Part shown: positions 10,546 to 22,404 of the stretch, one piece after another
How positions within the stretch are numbered: position 1 is the first letter of the stretch
How the letters are laid out: each line of letters starts with the position of its first letter
From: Dermatemys mawii
Taxonomy: Eukaryota > Chordata > Testudines > Dermatemydidae
Direction of reading: 5' to 3'
Length of the DNA stretch: 64,000 bases
NCBI GenBank assembly: GCA_007922305.1
Contig: ML677326.1
Span: 53,555,785 to 53,619,784 of the forward strand
The notes under the pieces: model-generated
Database searches by the model: none
Told to the model about the DNA's origin: nothing
The model's input: only the letters and a program-made list of their open reading frames with translations
Program-made: the position numbers and the translations under genes

Positions 10546-13500
10546 GGTTAGGTTAAATAGTTACGGGATTTAGGAATTTGATGTAAGGCATTATGTGAAT
10601 GTTAGTTTGTTGCAACTTGTTCCTCGTGTCCAGTGTGGATAAAAGGCCCAAAGGCCCATGACCAGAAAATAAGAGATGTGGTTTTGCTGATGGACCCCAG
10701 GTCTACTAAAAAAAAGGGAGATCCAAAGTCCAAATTGGGGACTGTCTTTGATACCTTCCATCCCAGTCTTAAGGTGAGAGGAGCAAGCATAACAAGCTGA
10801 ATCTTGGGGTAGGCAGTGAAAATTGTCCCCTGGTAAGTGCCCTGTCAAACCTCACACTAGACCCTTCTAAGTACATGGTATGGGGAGATAGTGCCAATCT
10901 CTGATGATCAGTTTAAATAAAGTTGCAGCCTGCTGTTTAAAATACACCCCTGTATCTGCATTCATTCACTTCTGTGTCCTGATCAAAGAACTGTCAGCAA
11001 GTACTGCTTCAGCAAAATGCAAGGTTTCACAGCAAGTTTTAAACACTGTAACAATAACAAAAAATCCTAAATCTTTAGGCTTGAATCCAAATGCCTAATT
11101 TAAACAATATGAAAGTGAGGAGAGAAGTAGAGACAAGAGGAGGAAGAAAGGAAATTGTTTCCCCAAAAGAAAAACAAAATCACACTGAAGCAATAATAGA
11201 AATTTCAAACCCCATATAAAATTTACTATTGGTTCAGTCATCTAAAAGATTACTTGCACCTGCCATATAAAGGCAAAAACCTTGGGAAATTAACACTTGC
11301 TGTATTCAGAGCCGTTTTCTGACTTTTAATGAAACAGTCATGAAGCCTGGAATCATTTACTATAAAATGTTTTTGGCGCCAGACTGCGAAAACTGAGAAC
11401 ACCATTTTCAAACAGTGAACCACTTTGCCTCTTTCTTCTCTATGGATAGAAAAACTGATAAGAGACCAAGACACATCATGAAGAGATGACCAGAGCAGTT
11501 GATGCAGTTGTTCCGTGCCACCTGCTTCTTTCGAATTCCAGCTCAACTAATCTGCAACTTGTTTGTGGTGGAGAATAGTGATGTAAAGTCAAGGGAGAAA
11601 GAGTATGTATGCAGCAATCAATGGTAGGGACCGATGTTGGCTTATACATGATGGTTTTTTCAACTGGTTCAGTTCTCAGAACATGTCTGGGGGACTATGA
11701 TTTTGCCTCTGAAGTAAGAGAGGAGGTTTTGTTTTGTTGCCTGCATGATTTAAAAATACCAAATAATAGTGCTGTAAAAATGTGAAACTTTGAGGGAAAG
11801 GACAAGGAATCCAAAAGAGAGTTTCCAGATACGTTTACAAGTTATTTTGAAAGTTAGTACATTTTATTACATAGGCTTCTTTTCTCCTGGTAATCATGTA
11901 TATTCTCATTTAATATCAATATGGGGAACAGATTAGTCTCTAATTTTGCAATTGTATTGATTAGCCATTTTATGCTAACTGCTTCACAGTTTATAAAACT
12001 GGCTCCATTGCAATACATTTCACTGTGGATTTCTCCCTTGTGCTTGCTGATATGAGATGGATGATGTGTGCTTGTTTGCATTATGTCTTAATATCTCCAC
12101 TATTATTTAGAGACAGAGCTTGATCCTTCTGCTTTTGAAATCAGTGGCAGCCATGCCACTGATTTCAAAGCCACAGCATCAGGAACAAAGTCCAGGTTTG
12201 TAAAACACAAAGTAAGCCATTAGATGTTTTTGCAGCTAATTTTCTGTGTAGGGGGAATACTGAAGGGAAGAAAGAGGGGGATTTCCCTCCTCATTTCAGT
12301 GAACAAAACTAACCAGCTACCTACACTTTTCTATTTTTCTTATTTTCTGGTGTTCAGCCAAAATCCTGAACTTATTGCTGTAACTGCAGCTGCTGTTTCT
12401 ACCTGCACTGAGCTGATATGAAAACATTCCCAAACCAGGTGGCAGTACAGAGTCTTGAGTGACTGAAAGGAGTAGTTGCTATCTCAGCACACTAGAAGGG
12501 GTCAGGAAGCTGTTAACCATGCTCATTAGCTGTTTTGAAGCTGGTGTGAATTAAGTGCAGATGTTCCTGCACGTACACATGTACCTCATTAGTTAAAAGC
12601 TGGTAGCTCCTGATCAGTCAGTATTGAGTTCTGTCAGGGGTACAAAACTTTCAGCCATGTTAAGCACCACTCAGATCCAGTCCAGGTTTTCAGGGAGAAG
12701 ATACAGTCTGGGTTATCCCCAGCAGCTCTAGCTGTGTTGAATCTCAGTAGAGTTTTCTGTAACTTTACACAAATCAGTGGGATTGAGCCTGGAAAAATAC
12801 CATAAGGGAGGAATCAGACTGGCAGCATGAGAACACTCCCAGTGTTTTAAACAACTAGCTGATGGACAGTGCAGAGGCAATACACGGGGAATTTGGACAA
12901 TGATAATGGGGGGAGAAGTGTGTATGTGTGTGGGAAGCACTCAAGAGAGACCACAATATTTCACTGCCCTAGTGATGTAGGAAGCTCATCTCTGTAAAAA
13001 ATATTATATACAAAATTATATTTAAAGAAAGTTTAGTTAGGAAATGCCTGTTTTACAGTTCCATGATGAAGTCCTAATTTTGTTCCCTTATGTGACTTTC
13101 CTGTGTCCTGAATGAGGCTGGAGTTGTGTAGAAAAGATGTCTTTATGAATTGTATTAATTTTTTGAACCAAAGACAACATGTAAGCCAAACAGCTTCAGT
13201 ATTTGACAGCTTTTCTTATTCAAAATTGTGGATACTGAACTGATTGGTTATATGTAACATCTAAATGTTTTATCTAATTGCCAATATAGTACTCAAGTTA
13301 AGCGTACGAGAAAGCAGATTGCCAGAAGTCCCAATCCCTGTGCTCATTTTGTGAGGTTTAAATATACACCTTTTAAGGTTTAGGCCCTGTGTTATATTTT
13401 TCCTTTTAAAGGAAATAAATCTCTTGTTCGTGATATTAGTCTAGCTAGGGTATGTTGTAACTGCTGTGCTATAATACTTTTATATTTAGAGTGTTGCTCA

Positions 13501-13882
13501 GTAAAGAAATGTGAAACTGCTAATTGTGTATGTAACTATCTTATGGTAAAGACTGGCACTAGATTCCTAGAAGAAAAGAAAAAGAAAATGAATTCTGGTA
13601 TAATTTTCACTTTTAGCATTAAGAGCATTCCTATAGAAAATCCAGTGGTAATCTCTAGCAAGAGTATGAATTCATGGTCTGTGCAAATACTTTAAATCAA
13701 ATAGAATTCCATAGCATAGAACTGAAAAGTAAATTGATTTATTCTGGTCTACATGGGTTACATATGTATTTGTTTTGGCTGATTCTTCTTTGCTTAGTGG
13801 GCTTTATTCCTCTCCATGTCAGAGCTAAATATTGGATTAAAATGCATGGCTGTGACTTTATAGAAGTATCTCTATAATCTGT
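10546..13882. other. unassigned sequence
   Basis: No gene or transposon was recognised over this 3.3 kb apart from the perfect hairpin at 12134-12169. Short frames on both strands have no motifs. Confidence 0.5.
12134..12169. repeat. perfect 16-bp hairpin
   Basis: TTTGAAATCAGTGGCA (12134-12149) is followed after a 4-base loop (GCCA) by its exact reverse complement (12154-12169). It resembles the AATCAATGGC/GCCATTGATT palindromic short repeats of turtles. No terminal duplication was seen. Confidence 0.8.
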
Positions 13883-13886
13883 CAGT

Positions 13887-14496
13887 TGTGACGGAGTCAG
13901 TCCAGAAGGGTATAAGAGAGTGCTGGAAGGCAGGTATATCAGCCTCAGGATGTGCAGGTCCCTGTTCCCTGGCTAGCCAAACAAAGGCTAGTCCAGGCCA
14001 GTCAAGACAGCTGGGACCAATTAAGAAGCTTCTAGAAAGCAGCAGAAATAACTGGCCTGATTTTGATACCTGAAGCCAATCAGGGGCTGGCTGAAACCAG
14101 TTAAAAACCCTCCCAGTTAGGTGGGTGTGGAGGTCAGGAGCTGTGGGAGGAAGTTGTGCTGTTGGTGAGACTGAGTGGTAGACAACATATGCGCAAGGAA
14201 GGAGGCTCTGAGGTAAGGGTGAAGTGGAATTTGAAGAAGCGGGGACTGCTGTGGGGAAATAGCCCAGGGAATTATATTGTGTTTTGTGTCTAAAAGGTCA
14301 GCCATCTTAGCTGATACTATTAGGGTCCCTGGGCTGGAGCCTGGAGTAGAGGGTGGGCCTGGGCTCCCCCTTTTCTGCCTCCCCTAATTAGTTACTGAGA
14401 AAGGGAGGTCATTCTGGGGCCTAGATGAGTTTCTGAGGCCCCCAAGACTGCCAGGAAGCACAGGACCCACAAATACAGATTCGGAACTTTGTCACA
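13887..14496 (+). mobile_element. solo LTR, copy 1 of TGTGACGGAGTCAG family
   Basis: The element starts TGTGACGGAGTCAG and ends ...CTTTGTCACA, with 6-bp inverted termini TGTGAC/GTCACA. It is flanked by a perfect 4-bp duplication CAGT (13883-13886 and 14497-14500). The body shares long stretches with copies at 19239-19900 and 34312-35026, including GGAGCTGTGGGAGGAAGTTG, GTTTGAAGAAGCGG and GGTCCCTGGGCTGGAGCC. At 610 bp it is the shortest of the three, lacking about 100 bp near the 3' end that copies 2 and 3 keep. No internal retroelement region adjoins it, so it is a solo LTR. A 4-bp duplication fits ERV1-type or Gypsy-type integrases; which one is not decided here. Confidence 0.85.
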
Positions 14497-14500
14497 CAGT

Positions 14501-15728
14501 GCACTGGCTAGGCAGGAATTTTTTCATTTTGTACATCATTTACAGCCTGCTGCTGCAATTTTGAAAACATTAGCAGACTTTAGAAACAGTTGATAAGAAA
14601 GAAAAACTTTGCAATTTGTGAAAGTTTGGAGTGTTTGTGCCTGGGTGAATTGGGCAATGACTGTAGAGTCATAAAAAATAAACAAATAACCTGCTCCCAA
14701 AATACTTTAGTGTATAGTGATTGGAGCAAAACATCTTGTGAACAATAGGGATTTCTTCCTGTAGATTTAACTTGCAAGTACATGATACATTTAGTTATAT
14801 TGCTACTGTTAATGCTTTGCTACCACCCCTGTAACTAACAGAAAAGGCCTTTGGAGAAACAGCCCCACTTCTTGCACAATTTTTACTTTGTTTCCCTCTT
14901 TCAGTCATGCTGCAAAATGCAGAGTTTCTATGATGGATAGAAATAAATTTTAAAAATAAGATGGGATGTGAAAAGCCATGGTCACAAATAAACAAGGATC
15001 AGAGAGAAAGAAAATACTTTTAAAAATGAAAAGCCAATCAAGAGAGGTTTTTTGCCAAACACATTCAACCAATCTAAATTGAATATTAATAAAAATCACA
15101 CAAATAAAAACACTAAATTTGGAGGCCAGATAATTTCTTAACTCACGGAAAAGTAAGTAAGTGTTGGAAATTCACCAAAAGTGTATGTGTGCGTGTATGT
15201 GAAAATACCATCTTCTCATGAACCTTTGGCTAGACAGCAAATCATGGTGAACAGGAGGCAATGGGCACAGAAAAAAGAAACAGCATTTCCAAATATGAGT
15301 AAAGGGAGGGTGGGCAGGAGGATGTTAGTGTCCCAAAACTGGAAGTGGAAATACAGGAAGGCAAGCAGTCAACAAGTATGATGTTCTCTAATTGATTTAA
15401 AAACCTAAATCTCATTTGTCTGAACAGACTTTAGCCGTAAGAGTCTAAATTCCATCAACAGTTGCTTAAGTCCCTTATGAAAATGAGATTTAGGCTCTTT
15501 AGTCAGTTGGGTGTTATGCTGCTGAGCACAGCAATGCCTAAATAAATTTAAAAATCTGGGCCTATAATACCATAGCACTAGAAACCAAATAGATGCTCTT
15601 AACAACAACTAACACTATTTACATCTATGGTGAATTAGCTGATTCTGAAATATTTATCAGCAGAATGTGTCTTATTATCCTTCTGTTCTACAGATAATTA
15701 TAACTGTGTTGTATTTTTCCAGTTCTAG
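14501..15728. other. unassigned sequence
   Basis: No repeat or coding signal was recognised in this AT-rich stretch. Short frames of 66-67 codons on both strands carry no motif. Confidence 0.5.
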
Positions 15729-15792
15729 TTTGTTTTATTTTTCAGAAATTTTATTTTCTACTTTGTTTTATTTTTCAGAAATTTTATTTTCT
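15729..15792 (+). repeat. 31-bp tandem duplication
   Basis: Two identical 31-bp copies (15729-15759 and 15762-15792) of a T-rich sequence containing TTTTTCAGAAATTTT are offset by 33 bp. Identity of the copies implies a recent replication-slippage event. Confidence 0.95.
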
Positions 15793-16199
15793 CTTTGAGA
15801 ACAATTCTGAATCCCAGCATCTTGGCTGTGCAAGATTTGTGGACCACCTGTCCTGAACCTAAGCTCTTTGATCCTTGGGATCCCAAATTTGGTGACATTC
15901 TGGGACTACCATGGAAGACACACCCACACTCACATATAGAAAACAGATCTGCTCCATCCCCTAGTTCTGAATGCCTGGTGGTCTTGCCACATGATACTGT
16001 CTCCTTTTCTTAAGTGCCCATGGCATTTTCACACCTGACCAACTACTGCCTTTCATGTACTCCCCTACCTGTATTCAGTCCCTTACTGGTTTCCTAAACC
16101 TGTGCTATGTTCAGTCCTCTTCTGAACCTCCCTATTGCATTGTCTCCATAGATCAATCTTCCCACACCACATTCCTACCCATTTCTGCCACATACTAAG
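15793..16199. other. unassigned sequence
   Basis: The sequence is pyrimidine-rich and has a 72-codon frame without motifs. It may be continuous with the possible LTR that follows. Confidence 0.4.
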
Positions 16200-17175
16200 T
16201 GTCAAAACGATTTTTTGAAGGTATACGCTCTCATAGTTCAGGGCAACTCTATCTGTATTTTCACCTTGTGGTCCACCAAGAGCACCTACTCTAAGCTTCT
16301 GGCTCCTCAGATGTTACCTCCCTTGGACATGGACATGGATCTCTCTCTCTCTAGGCATTTTTCCAGTTCCACAATTCCCGGCCTATACTGTAATATCCCC
16401 AGCAAGCCAGACTGCCTAAATAGGTCAGTGTCTTTGCTTTGCTTTCTCTCTATGAACAGATGTAATTGGTAGCAGTTACAGGTTACCACATAGCTATTTC
16501 TAAGAAAGGATGTTTATTCTTAAGTGAAAGCATTACAGAGAAAACATATTAAAACAATAAAATGATCTACACACATGCTAAAAAGTTTCCCAGATATCGC
16601 CCAAACTCAAGACTTGGGCTCCTGGAAGGTGTCAGTCCATCAAAGCTCATAACTGGGTTTTCCCTGTGATTACAAGTTCATAAATGTCTCAGATTCATAA
16701 CCAGAACCACCATGAATAGTTCAGTCTTTCCTTTACACAGCTTGGGCCTTTGATGTTGGCCACATGTACTAGATGATCAGTAGACAAAGGCCCACTCAGG
16801 GAGTAGCTCCAAAAGACTGCATTTTTGCCTAACCAGAGATGGGGAATTGGCATTCATCTGCCCCTAGATATTTCCCAGGAAAACTACTCAACATGTATTG
16901 TCCCCAAAGTCCATTCTTTCCTGGCTCATTGTTCAATACAGTTCTTTGAACTCCCAGACCTCATATCATACTTCCCTTCCTAGAGAGGGTACATACTATC
17001 CCAGTCTGCAATTATACATAACCTTTGCATCAAATACAATGGACCCCAAGATACGTAAACTTAACTCAGTAAGGTGTTTCAAGGATATTTCTGTATCTGT
17101 CAGACAGTCCTTCCTTTTCCGGCAGGCAGGCAGAAAAATGGGGCTATATTCCCTCCCACTATCCCACTAGGACTG
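16200..17175 (-). mobile_element. possible degraded LTR or other dispersed repeat
   Basis: Read on the minus strand, the block has a moderately GC body, an AATAAA (complement of 16513-16518) followed by CATCCTTTCTTAGAAATAGC, and no coding capacity. That is the layout of an LTR 3' portion. The sequence feels familiar as a turtle dispersed repeat, but I could define neither ends nor target duplication. A plain non-repetitive stretch is the alternative. Small frames of 60-90 codons here are not supported as genes. Confidence 0.3.
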
Positions 17176-17639
17176 GATAAAACACACTGCCCCTAAAACC
17201 TGCAGCAAACACCCCTCTCCTCGCTCACTCATTTTTGCAGTAAGCCACCTCTGAGATCCTCCAGCAAAATGGAAATAAGGCAGTACCCTGAAATGTGTTG
17301 AAAAAATTCATAAACAGATATTTATAAAAGTAAATATTAGCTACCATAATCAATAATCTGATAAATAATTGAGATAAAACAACTGTTTCCTGAATGTCTG
17401 TGTCTTAAGCAGCATCACAGTTCAGAACTGTTGTGCCACAGAAATCTAGGGATTTGGTAACGAAATTGAGGTCCAGTTTTGTTTCCAGAGTTCCTAAGAC
17501 TCAACCACAGTTAAAAGAAGCTTGATTAGGTTCCCTAATGTCACTTCACAGCACTGTTCTCTCATTTACTGAACCCTCTGCTTTTCCATAGATTTTAAAA
17601 GTTCTCTGAAACCTTGGGAGAAATAGGGTTGTCATGCAA
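17176..17639. other. unassigned sequence
   Basis: Nothing recognisable was seen. The segment separates two LTR-like blocks. Confidence 0.45.
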
Positions 17640-18572
17640 TTGTGGCAATCTTGACAAGGATGCAGAGCCATATTACTGATATAGTACCTGTGTGAAGGGG
17701 CATACTCAAGCCGCACTGGAATGGGCTGAGGAAACCATGCCCCCTAAACTCTACTGGGCATGCTCCAAATGCACCAGTAAATAAGGAGCAACTCAGCTCA
17801 GTTGGGGCTGACTGATGAAGAGGAAGGATGCATGCTGCTAGCTCCAATGAAGGATCAGCTGAAGCCAGAGGCAGTGGGAGCTGAAGATGCCATAACCCAA
17901 GGAGATGCCAGGCTACCCACAGAAGCCCTGTAGAGTCCACAGTCACCAGGGAAAATGCAGCCTGGGGAACCCAGAGACAGATGAAAGGCCCAGACTACAA
18001 CAATGAGAAATATGGTAAGAAGCAGCCCCAGGGAAGCAAATAGTATTCTGGTTGGTGAACTGGAGTATTGAGTCAGCATGTTTTGGTTGCCCCCCTCATG
18101 ATGCAGTGGCATGCCACTACTAGGACCCTGGGCTGGGGCCTGGTGGACAGGGAGGGCCTGGGACCCCCTACCTGGGCTACAACAACCCCCCTTTCTAGGT
18201 GTGGTGGCTCCCTTCCCTCACTGAGACCACTTTGCCACTAGGCCTCATTGCCCTGTGAATGGAGGTGAATTCATTGAACTGTGGCCATTAGGCCTTATTG
18301 CTCTATGGACAGGGATGAATCCATGGACTTTGATCACTAACTCATACGCCCTGTGAACTGGGATGGTTCTAATTGACTTCGGCCATGAGGCCCTGCGGCC
18401 CTGCTAAGAGGGATAAACCTATTCACTCCGGCCCCTGTGACACATTGCTAACAGGGGTGGATACAGTGACTTTGGTCCACAGGACTTGTGGCCCAGAGAG
18501 CTGGGGTGAATCCATTGCCTGGCCGCTAGACCTTACTGCCCTGCCAAGAGAAAGGATCTATTGAATCTGGCC
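17640..18572 (+). mobile_element. LTR-like element with internal tandem array
   Basis: A GC-richer non-coding block carries the GACCCTGGGCTGGGGCCTGG motif (18124-18143). It resembles the GGTCCCTGGGCTGGAGCC core of the three solo LTRs, so it probably belongs to a related LTR family. The 3' third is a seven-unit tandem array (listed separately). The array ends against a minus-strand CR1 fragment, suggesting insertion beside or into it. Terminal inverted repeats and target duplication were not found, so the ends are approximate. The 85- and 104-codon minus-strand frames are not genes. Confidence 0.5.
18234..18569 (+). repeat. seven-unit ~49-bp tandem array
   Basis: The units begin at 18234, 18284, 18333, 18382, 18431, 18475 and 18522 and are 50, 49, 49, 49, 44, 47 and 48 bp long. 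Each opens with a GGCCACTAGG-like box, continues with a CCTGYGAA/CAGGGATGAATCCATTGA-like centre and closes with CTTTG or CTCCG. The copies are clearly diverged, so the array is not freshly expanded. It lies within the LTR-like block, where such arrays often vary in copy number between insertions. Confidence 0.85.
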
Positions 18573-18837
18573 ATATAATATTTTCTGTTTTATTATCTTT
18601 CCCTTTCTTAAGTATTTCTAGCACTCTGTTCACCGTTTTTGACTGCTGCTGCACACTGAGAGGATATTTTCAGAGAACTATCCCCAACGACTCCAAGATC
18701 TCTTTCTTGAGTAATGAGAGCTAATTTAGACCCCATCATTTTAAATATATAGTTGGAATTATGTTTTCCAATGTGAATTACTTTGAATTTATCAACATTG
18801 AATCAACATTATCAACATTGAATTTCATCACAGAGAA
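18573..18837 (-). mobile_element. CR1 LINE fragment (RT C-terminal region)
   Basis: On the minus strand a translatable stretch reads LGVVGDSSLK followed by QCAAAVK, the CR1 block LGVIVDSSLK...QCxAAVKKA just after the RT catalytic core. The same block occurs in the larger copy at 39862-41832. The 5' side has a small internal duplication (ATCAACATTGAAT repeated near 18789-18825). Stops prevent expression. Confidence 0.8.
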
Positions 18838-19234
18838 AGGGCCTGATTCTCTCCACTTTGCACCATTTGTGGTCTCTGGATATAAAGTCAACTTTTCTAG
18901 TCCCAGGAGGATTCCCCAAGAATAAGAGGATTTTCCAGTGGCACAGAACTGTCATAGTGGTTAATCTTCCAGTCCTTTGCCTGTGACTGGCAAAGAAGGC
19001 ATGTCTATGGAAATGGAAACGGAAACATGGCCCCACTGATCCCTGTCTGCTATATGGCCCCAAAGAAATATTAATTGCCAGCACTTAGAGTACCTGTCTT
19101 GTGCCCTGCATTATCAGCTGCAACCAGGATCAAGTCAAAAGACTGGATGAGGGATACTACTTAAATCACAAATTTCAATATTGAGAAAAGGCAGCTGACT
19201 CAAAATAGTCAAATTATTCATTGTGAGAAAATAA
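18838..19234. other. unassigned sequence
   Basis: Nothing was recognised. A 90-codon minus-strand frame (18812-19084) has no family motif and partly overlaps the CR1 scrap. Confidence 0.45.
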
Positions 19235-19238
19235 CCTG

Positions 19239-19900
19239 TGTGATGGGGCAAGGCCAGATGGCTATAGGAAAGTGCTAAAGAATAGATATGTTAGTCTCAG
19301 GCTAAACAAATCCCTGGTACCAATGGAACCTTCTAGAAAGGAGTAGAAACAGCTAGCCTGATTGGGACACCTGAAGCCAGTCAGGGATTGGCTGAAACCA
19401 GTTAAAAACCTCCCAGTTAGTCAGGTGGATATGAGTGGCAGGAGCTGTGGGAGGAAGTTGTGCTGTTGGTGAGACTGAGGGGTGGACAACATATAGTACG
19501 CAAGGAAGGAGGCCCTGAGGTAAGGATGAAGTGGAGTTTGAAGAAGCGGGGACTGCTGTGGGGAAGTATATTAGGGTATTGTATTGTGTTTTGCGGATAA
19601 AAGGTCAGCCATCTTAGCTGATACTGTGAGGGTCCCTGGGCTGGAGCCCGGAGTAGAGGGCAGGCCCTGGCTCCCCCTTTCTGCCTCCCCTAATTAGTCT
19701 CTGAGATTGGGAGACAATAGAGACTGTGCCAGGAAGGATAACTTCTCCTCACTGGCTTATGATGAAAATGGCTCAATAGGCTGTGACCTTGTCTCTAGAG
19801 AGAGGAGGACTACTTAGAGGGTCACAGTGAGCCTCTGAGGCTAGTGAAAATCCACCCGGAAATGGAGGATCCACGAAGATAAGGACAGAGCTTTGTCACA
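19239..19900 (+). mobile_element. solo LTR, copy 2 of TGTGACGGAGTCAG family
   Basis: This starts TGTGATGGGGCAAGG and ends ...GCTTTGTCACA. It has a perfect 4-bp target duplication CCTG (19235-19238 and 19901-19904). It matches copy 3 closely through GAAGCGGGGACTGCTGTGGG and the 3' third (GCCAGGAAGGATA, GGATCCACGAAGATAAGGAC). Compared with copy 3 it lacks about 55 bp in the 5' part, which explains its length of 662 bp. No internal region adjoins it. Confidence 0.87.
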
Positions 19901-19904
19901 CCTG

Positions 19905-20826
19905 ACAAACCAAGCATTTTTACCTCTTAGAAAATCATTCATGAACTTATCATGACTTCTGTGACTGTTCCTAAAGTATTTGCAGAATAGTTCAATAGAC
20001 AAATATTAGCCTCTGTTGTTCATAAACTAATCACTTTGACTAGTCAGTTTGTGACGGGCTATCCAAGTCTCTGCTCTGTAAATTGATTATCCATTTTTTA
20101 CACCGAAAAACAAAAATATTGAACAACAAATAGCAAATAAATTTGCTAACTACTAGTCCTATAAAGATCAGCTATTCCTTAAGTAAACATAACACAACCA
20201 CTGTTTGTGTGAATGTTTGCAGATAAGGGGTACTAATATGAGTGAACCATTCAGACCTTGAGAATTTGAATGATTGCTCATGAATGCTATTTTTGGTAAT
20301 GTATGTTACCAACTCTGCAAATTACAGAGGAAACGATTCTGTATGTTCCATATCACAAGTATATGGAAAGTTATCTCAATTCCTCTCCATGATACTTTGT
20401 TGGAAAGTAATTAAATATTTTATTGTCATATCACAGAAATACAATAGCTAATAAAAAAGAATCATCTCCCATCCCCTTTCAGTATTTCATTTACATGCTA
20501 GATAGCAATTCCAAGTAGACAGATTTTATATTCTTCACATCTGGGAGCCAATGAATGTCTCCCTTTAGTTATCACTGACACCAACTTAAATCATCCTGGC
20601 TTTTTGAGACTGTGTCCTACATTTTGAAATGAAATTGATGCTATTGTACATGTTCTTTAAAGATAATTACTTTTCAATAAGTGCACAATAAAGTTCTCTC
20701 CAGGATTTCTCAGAAATATTAGGGTTTTAGTCAGTGTTTATTGTTGGGCTAGGGAAAACTATTCTAGAGAGAAGCCTACAAATTGCAGCTATGTGTCATG
20801 CAAAGCTCAGAACAATGTCTTTTAAA
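19905..20826. other. unassigned sequence
   Basis: AT-rich; no recognisable repeat or coding signal. Confidence 0.5.
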
Positions 20827-20828
20827 TA

Positions 20829-20946
20829 GGATGACCAGCTGTCCCAATTTTATAGGGACAGTCCTGATTTTTTAATCTTTTCTCTTATATAGACTCCTAA
20901 CCCCCCAGTCTTGACCCGATTTTTCACACTTGCTGTCTCATCACCC
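20829..20946 (-). mobile_element. short MITE, TA-flanked (copy B)
   Basis: A 118-bp element begins GGATGACCAGCTGTCCC and ends TGCTGTCTCATCACCC, the reverse orientation of copy A at 1271-1399. TA lies on both sides (20827-20828, 20947-20948). Internal blocks such as TATAGGGACAGTCCTGAT and CTCTTATATAGACTCCTA correspond to the family's usual body. It is non-coding. Confidence 0.8.
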
Positions 20947-20948
20947 TA

Positions 20949-22404
20949 CTTTAAAGAATCAAAGATCTTTCCACCACTGAGCATTCAAGTATGCAAAATA
21001 ATGCATAGAACAGAGTTTGTTGACCTTATGATTATAGTCCTGAGGTCAAACCAAGTTGTCCTCACTTAACTGCATCAAAGAGCTGAAGAAAAGTACATTT
21101 TTAGGTGTCCTACATCTCTCATTCATCAAAGTATACTGATCCTCCTACAACCTATTTATCCCCCTATCCCAACAGAATGGTGCTCTTCACACTACTTAAC
21201 CATCCCAAAACTTCCACAATAGGAATATCAGTCAGAATATCCTTTTACACAAGACAAATCCACTCTGCTTCTTCCTTGGCTTCCACCTTTGCTTTGTCAC
21301 TGGTCCATCCTCTTCTGCCTGGTCTGGAATTATGCTGGTTCCCACTCTGATCTTCCCAGAAATAAGGTTCCAGTCTACATGCTCATTTTTGGCTTTACGG
21401 TCAGTTGAGATTCAAGCTGGGATTTCAGGATGGAGCTCAATTAGGGTTTCTGGCCACTGGGAGGTAAGTGAAGAGGACAGTGCCAAGCTAAAGATCCTGC
21501 CACCTCCCTACTGAAGGAAAATTTTGTGTGCCCTCCAGTATTAACTTTCCATCTCTGTGCTCCAAACTTTTTTTTTTTTTTTTAAAGCCATTCTCCAAGT
21601 ATTAATCATCTGGGAGCTAACCAGTCACCAAAGGCTACATTTTTAATAGCAATTAATAGTCTTTGTTTTCTTAGCAGTGCTAGTCATACATTCTGACTTA
21701 AGAGATGATTGAATCTGGAAATAAAATAAGCTGTACTTTAATATTTTTATTTTCTTTATTTGTTCAGTGCCAGTATTGTACTTTGCCTTTTATTTAAAAC
21801 ACTTAGCACCTTCTACAAGTAGTTCAGACAGACACAAGACTTACACCCATGATTAATTTGCCTCACATGTTTCAACTGGTAAAAATTCAAGTGTAAAGCT
21901 GTACAGATGTCTGACACTAAATAATCACTGAAAAGATTCACAGAAGTGGATTTTAGGGGTGATTAGAAGGAACAAAAGTCAAGCATTGAGATGAGAGAGG
22001 CAGTATCAGGAATCAAGGGCAGTATGGAAGAAAAGATTGGGAGAAGGAAGGTTTAGGAAGGATGGAACAAAGCAGAGATGTAGCCCTGGGATTGTGTGGC
22101 ATTTTGAAAGTTGGAACAAGAAAGCTAAAGATTATTCAAATCATGAATGTTGCACTAGAAAACAGAACCAAAGTTTTCTTACTAATTGCCTAAGATAGAG
22201 TTTCACATTTATCAACTTAATTTAAAATAACACTCAGAAGCAAAATTAAAATACCCTGTTTCTTGTCTACTGGAATAAAGCAAAGACATTCAGAAGGAAC
22301 AGGAACTCTGCAAAGCTGAGAGATTTCCCCTTTCAGGTGCTATGTCGTTGATAATTCTGCTACCTTCAGAGTTTAGAGGAATAAACCACTGTTTTGTCCA
22401 TCCT
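20949..22404. other. unassigned, with poly-T run
   Basis: A run of 16 T at 21568-21583 could be a degraded antisense poly(A) tail or slippage. Frames of 81 and 60 codons near 21105-21514 show no motif. The rest is unrecognised. Confidence 0.45.
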
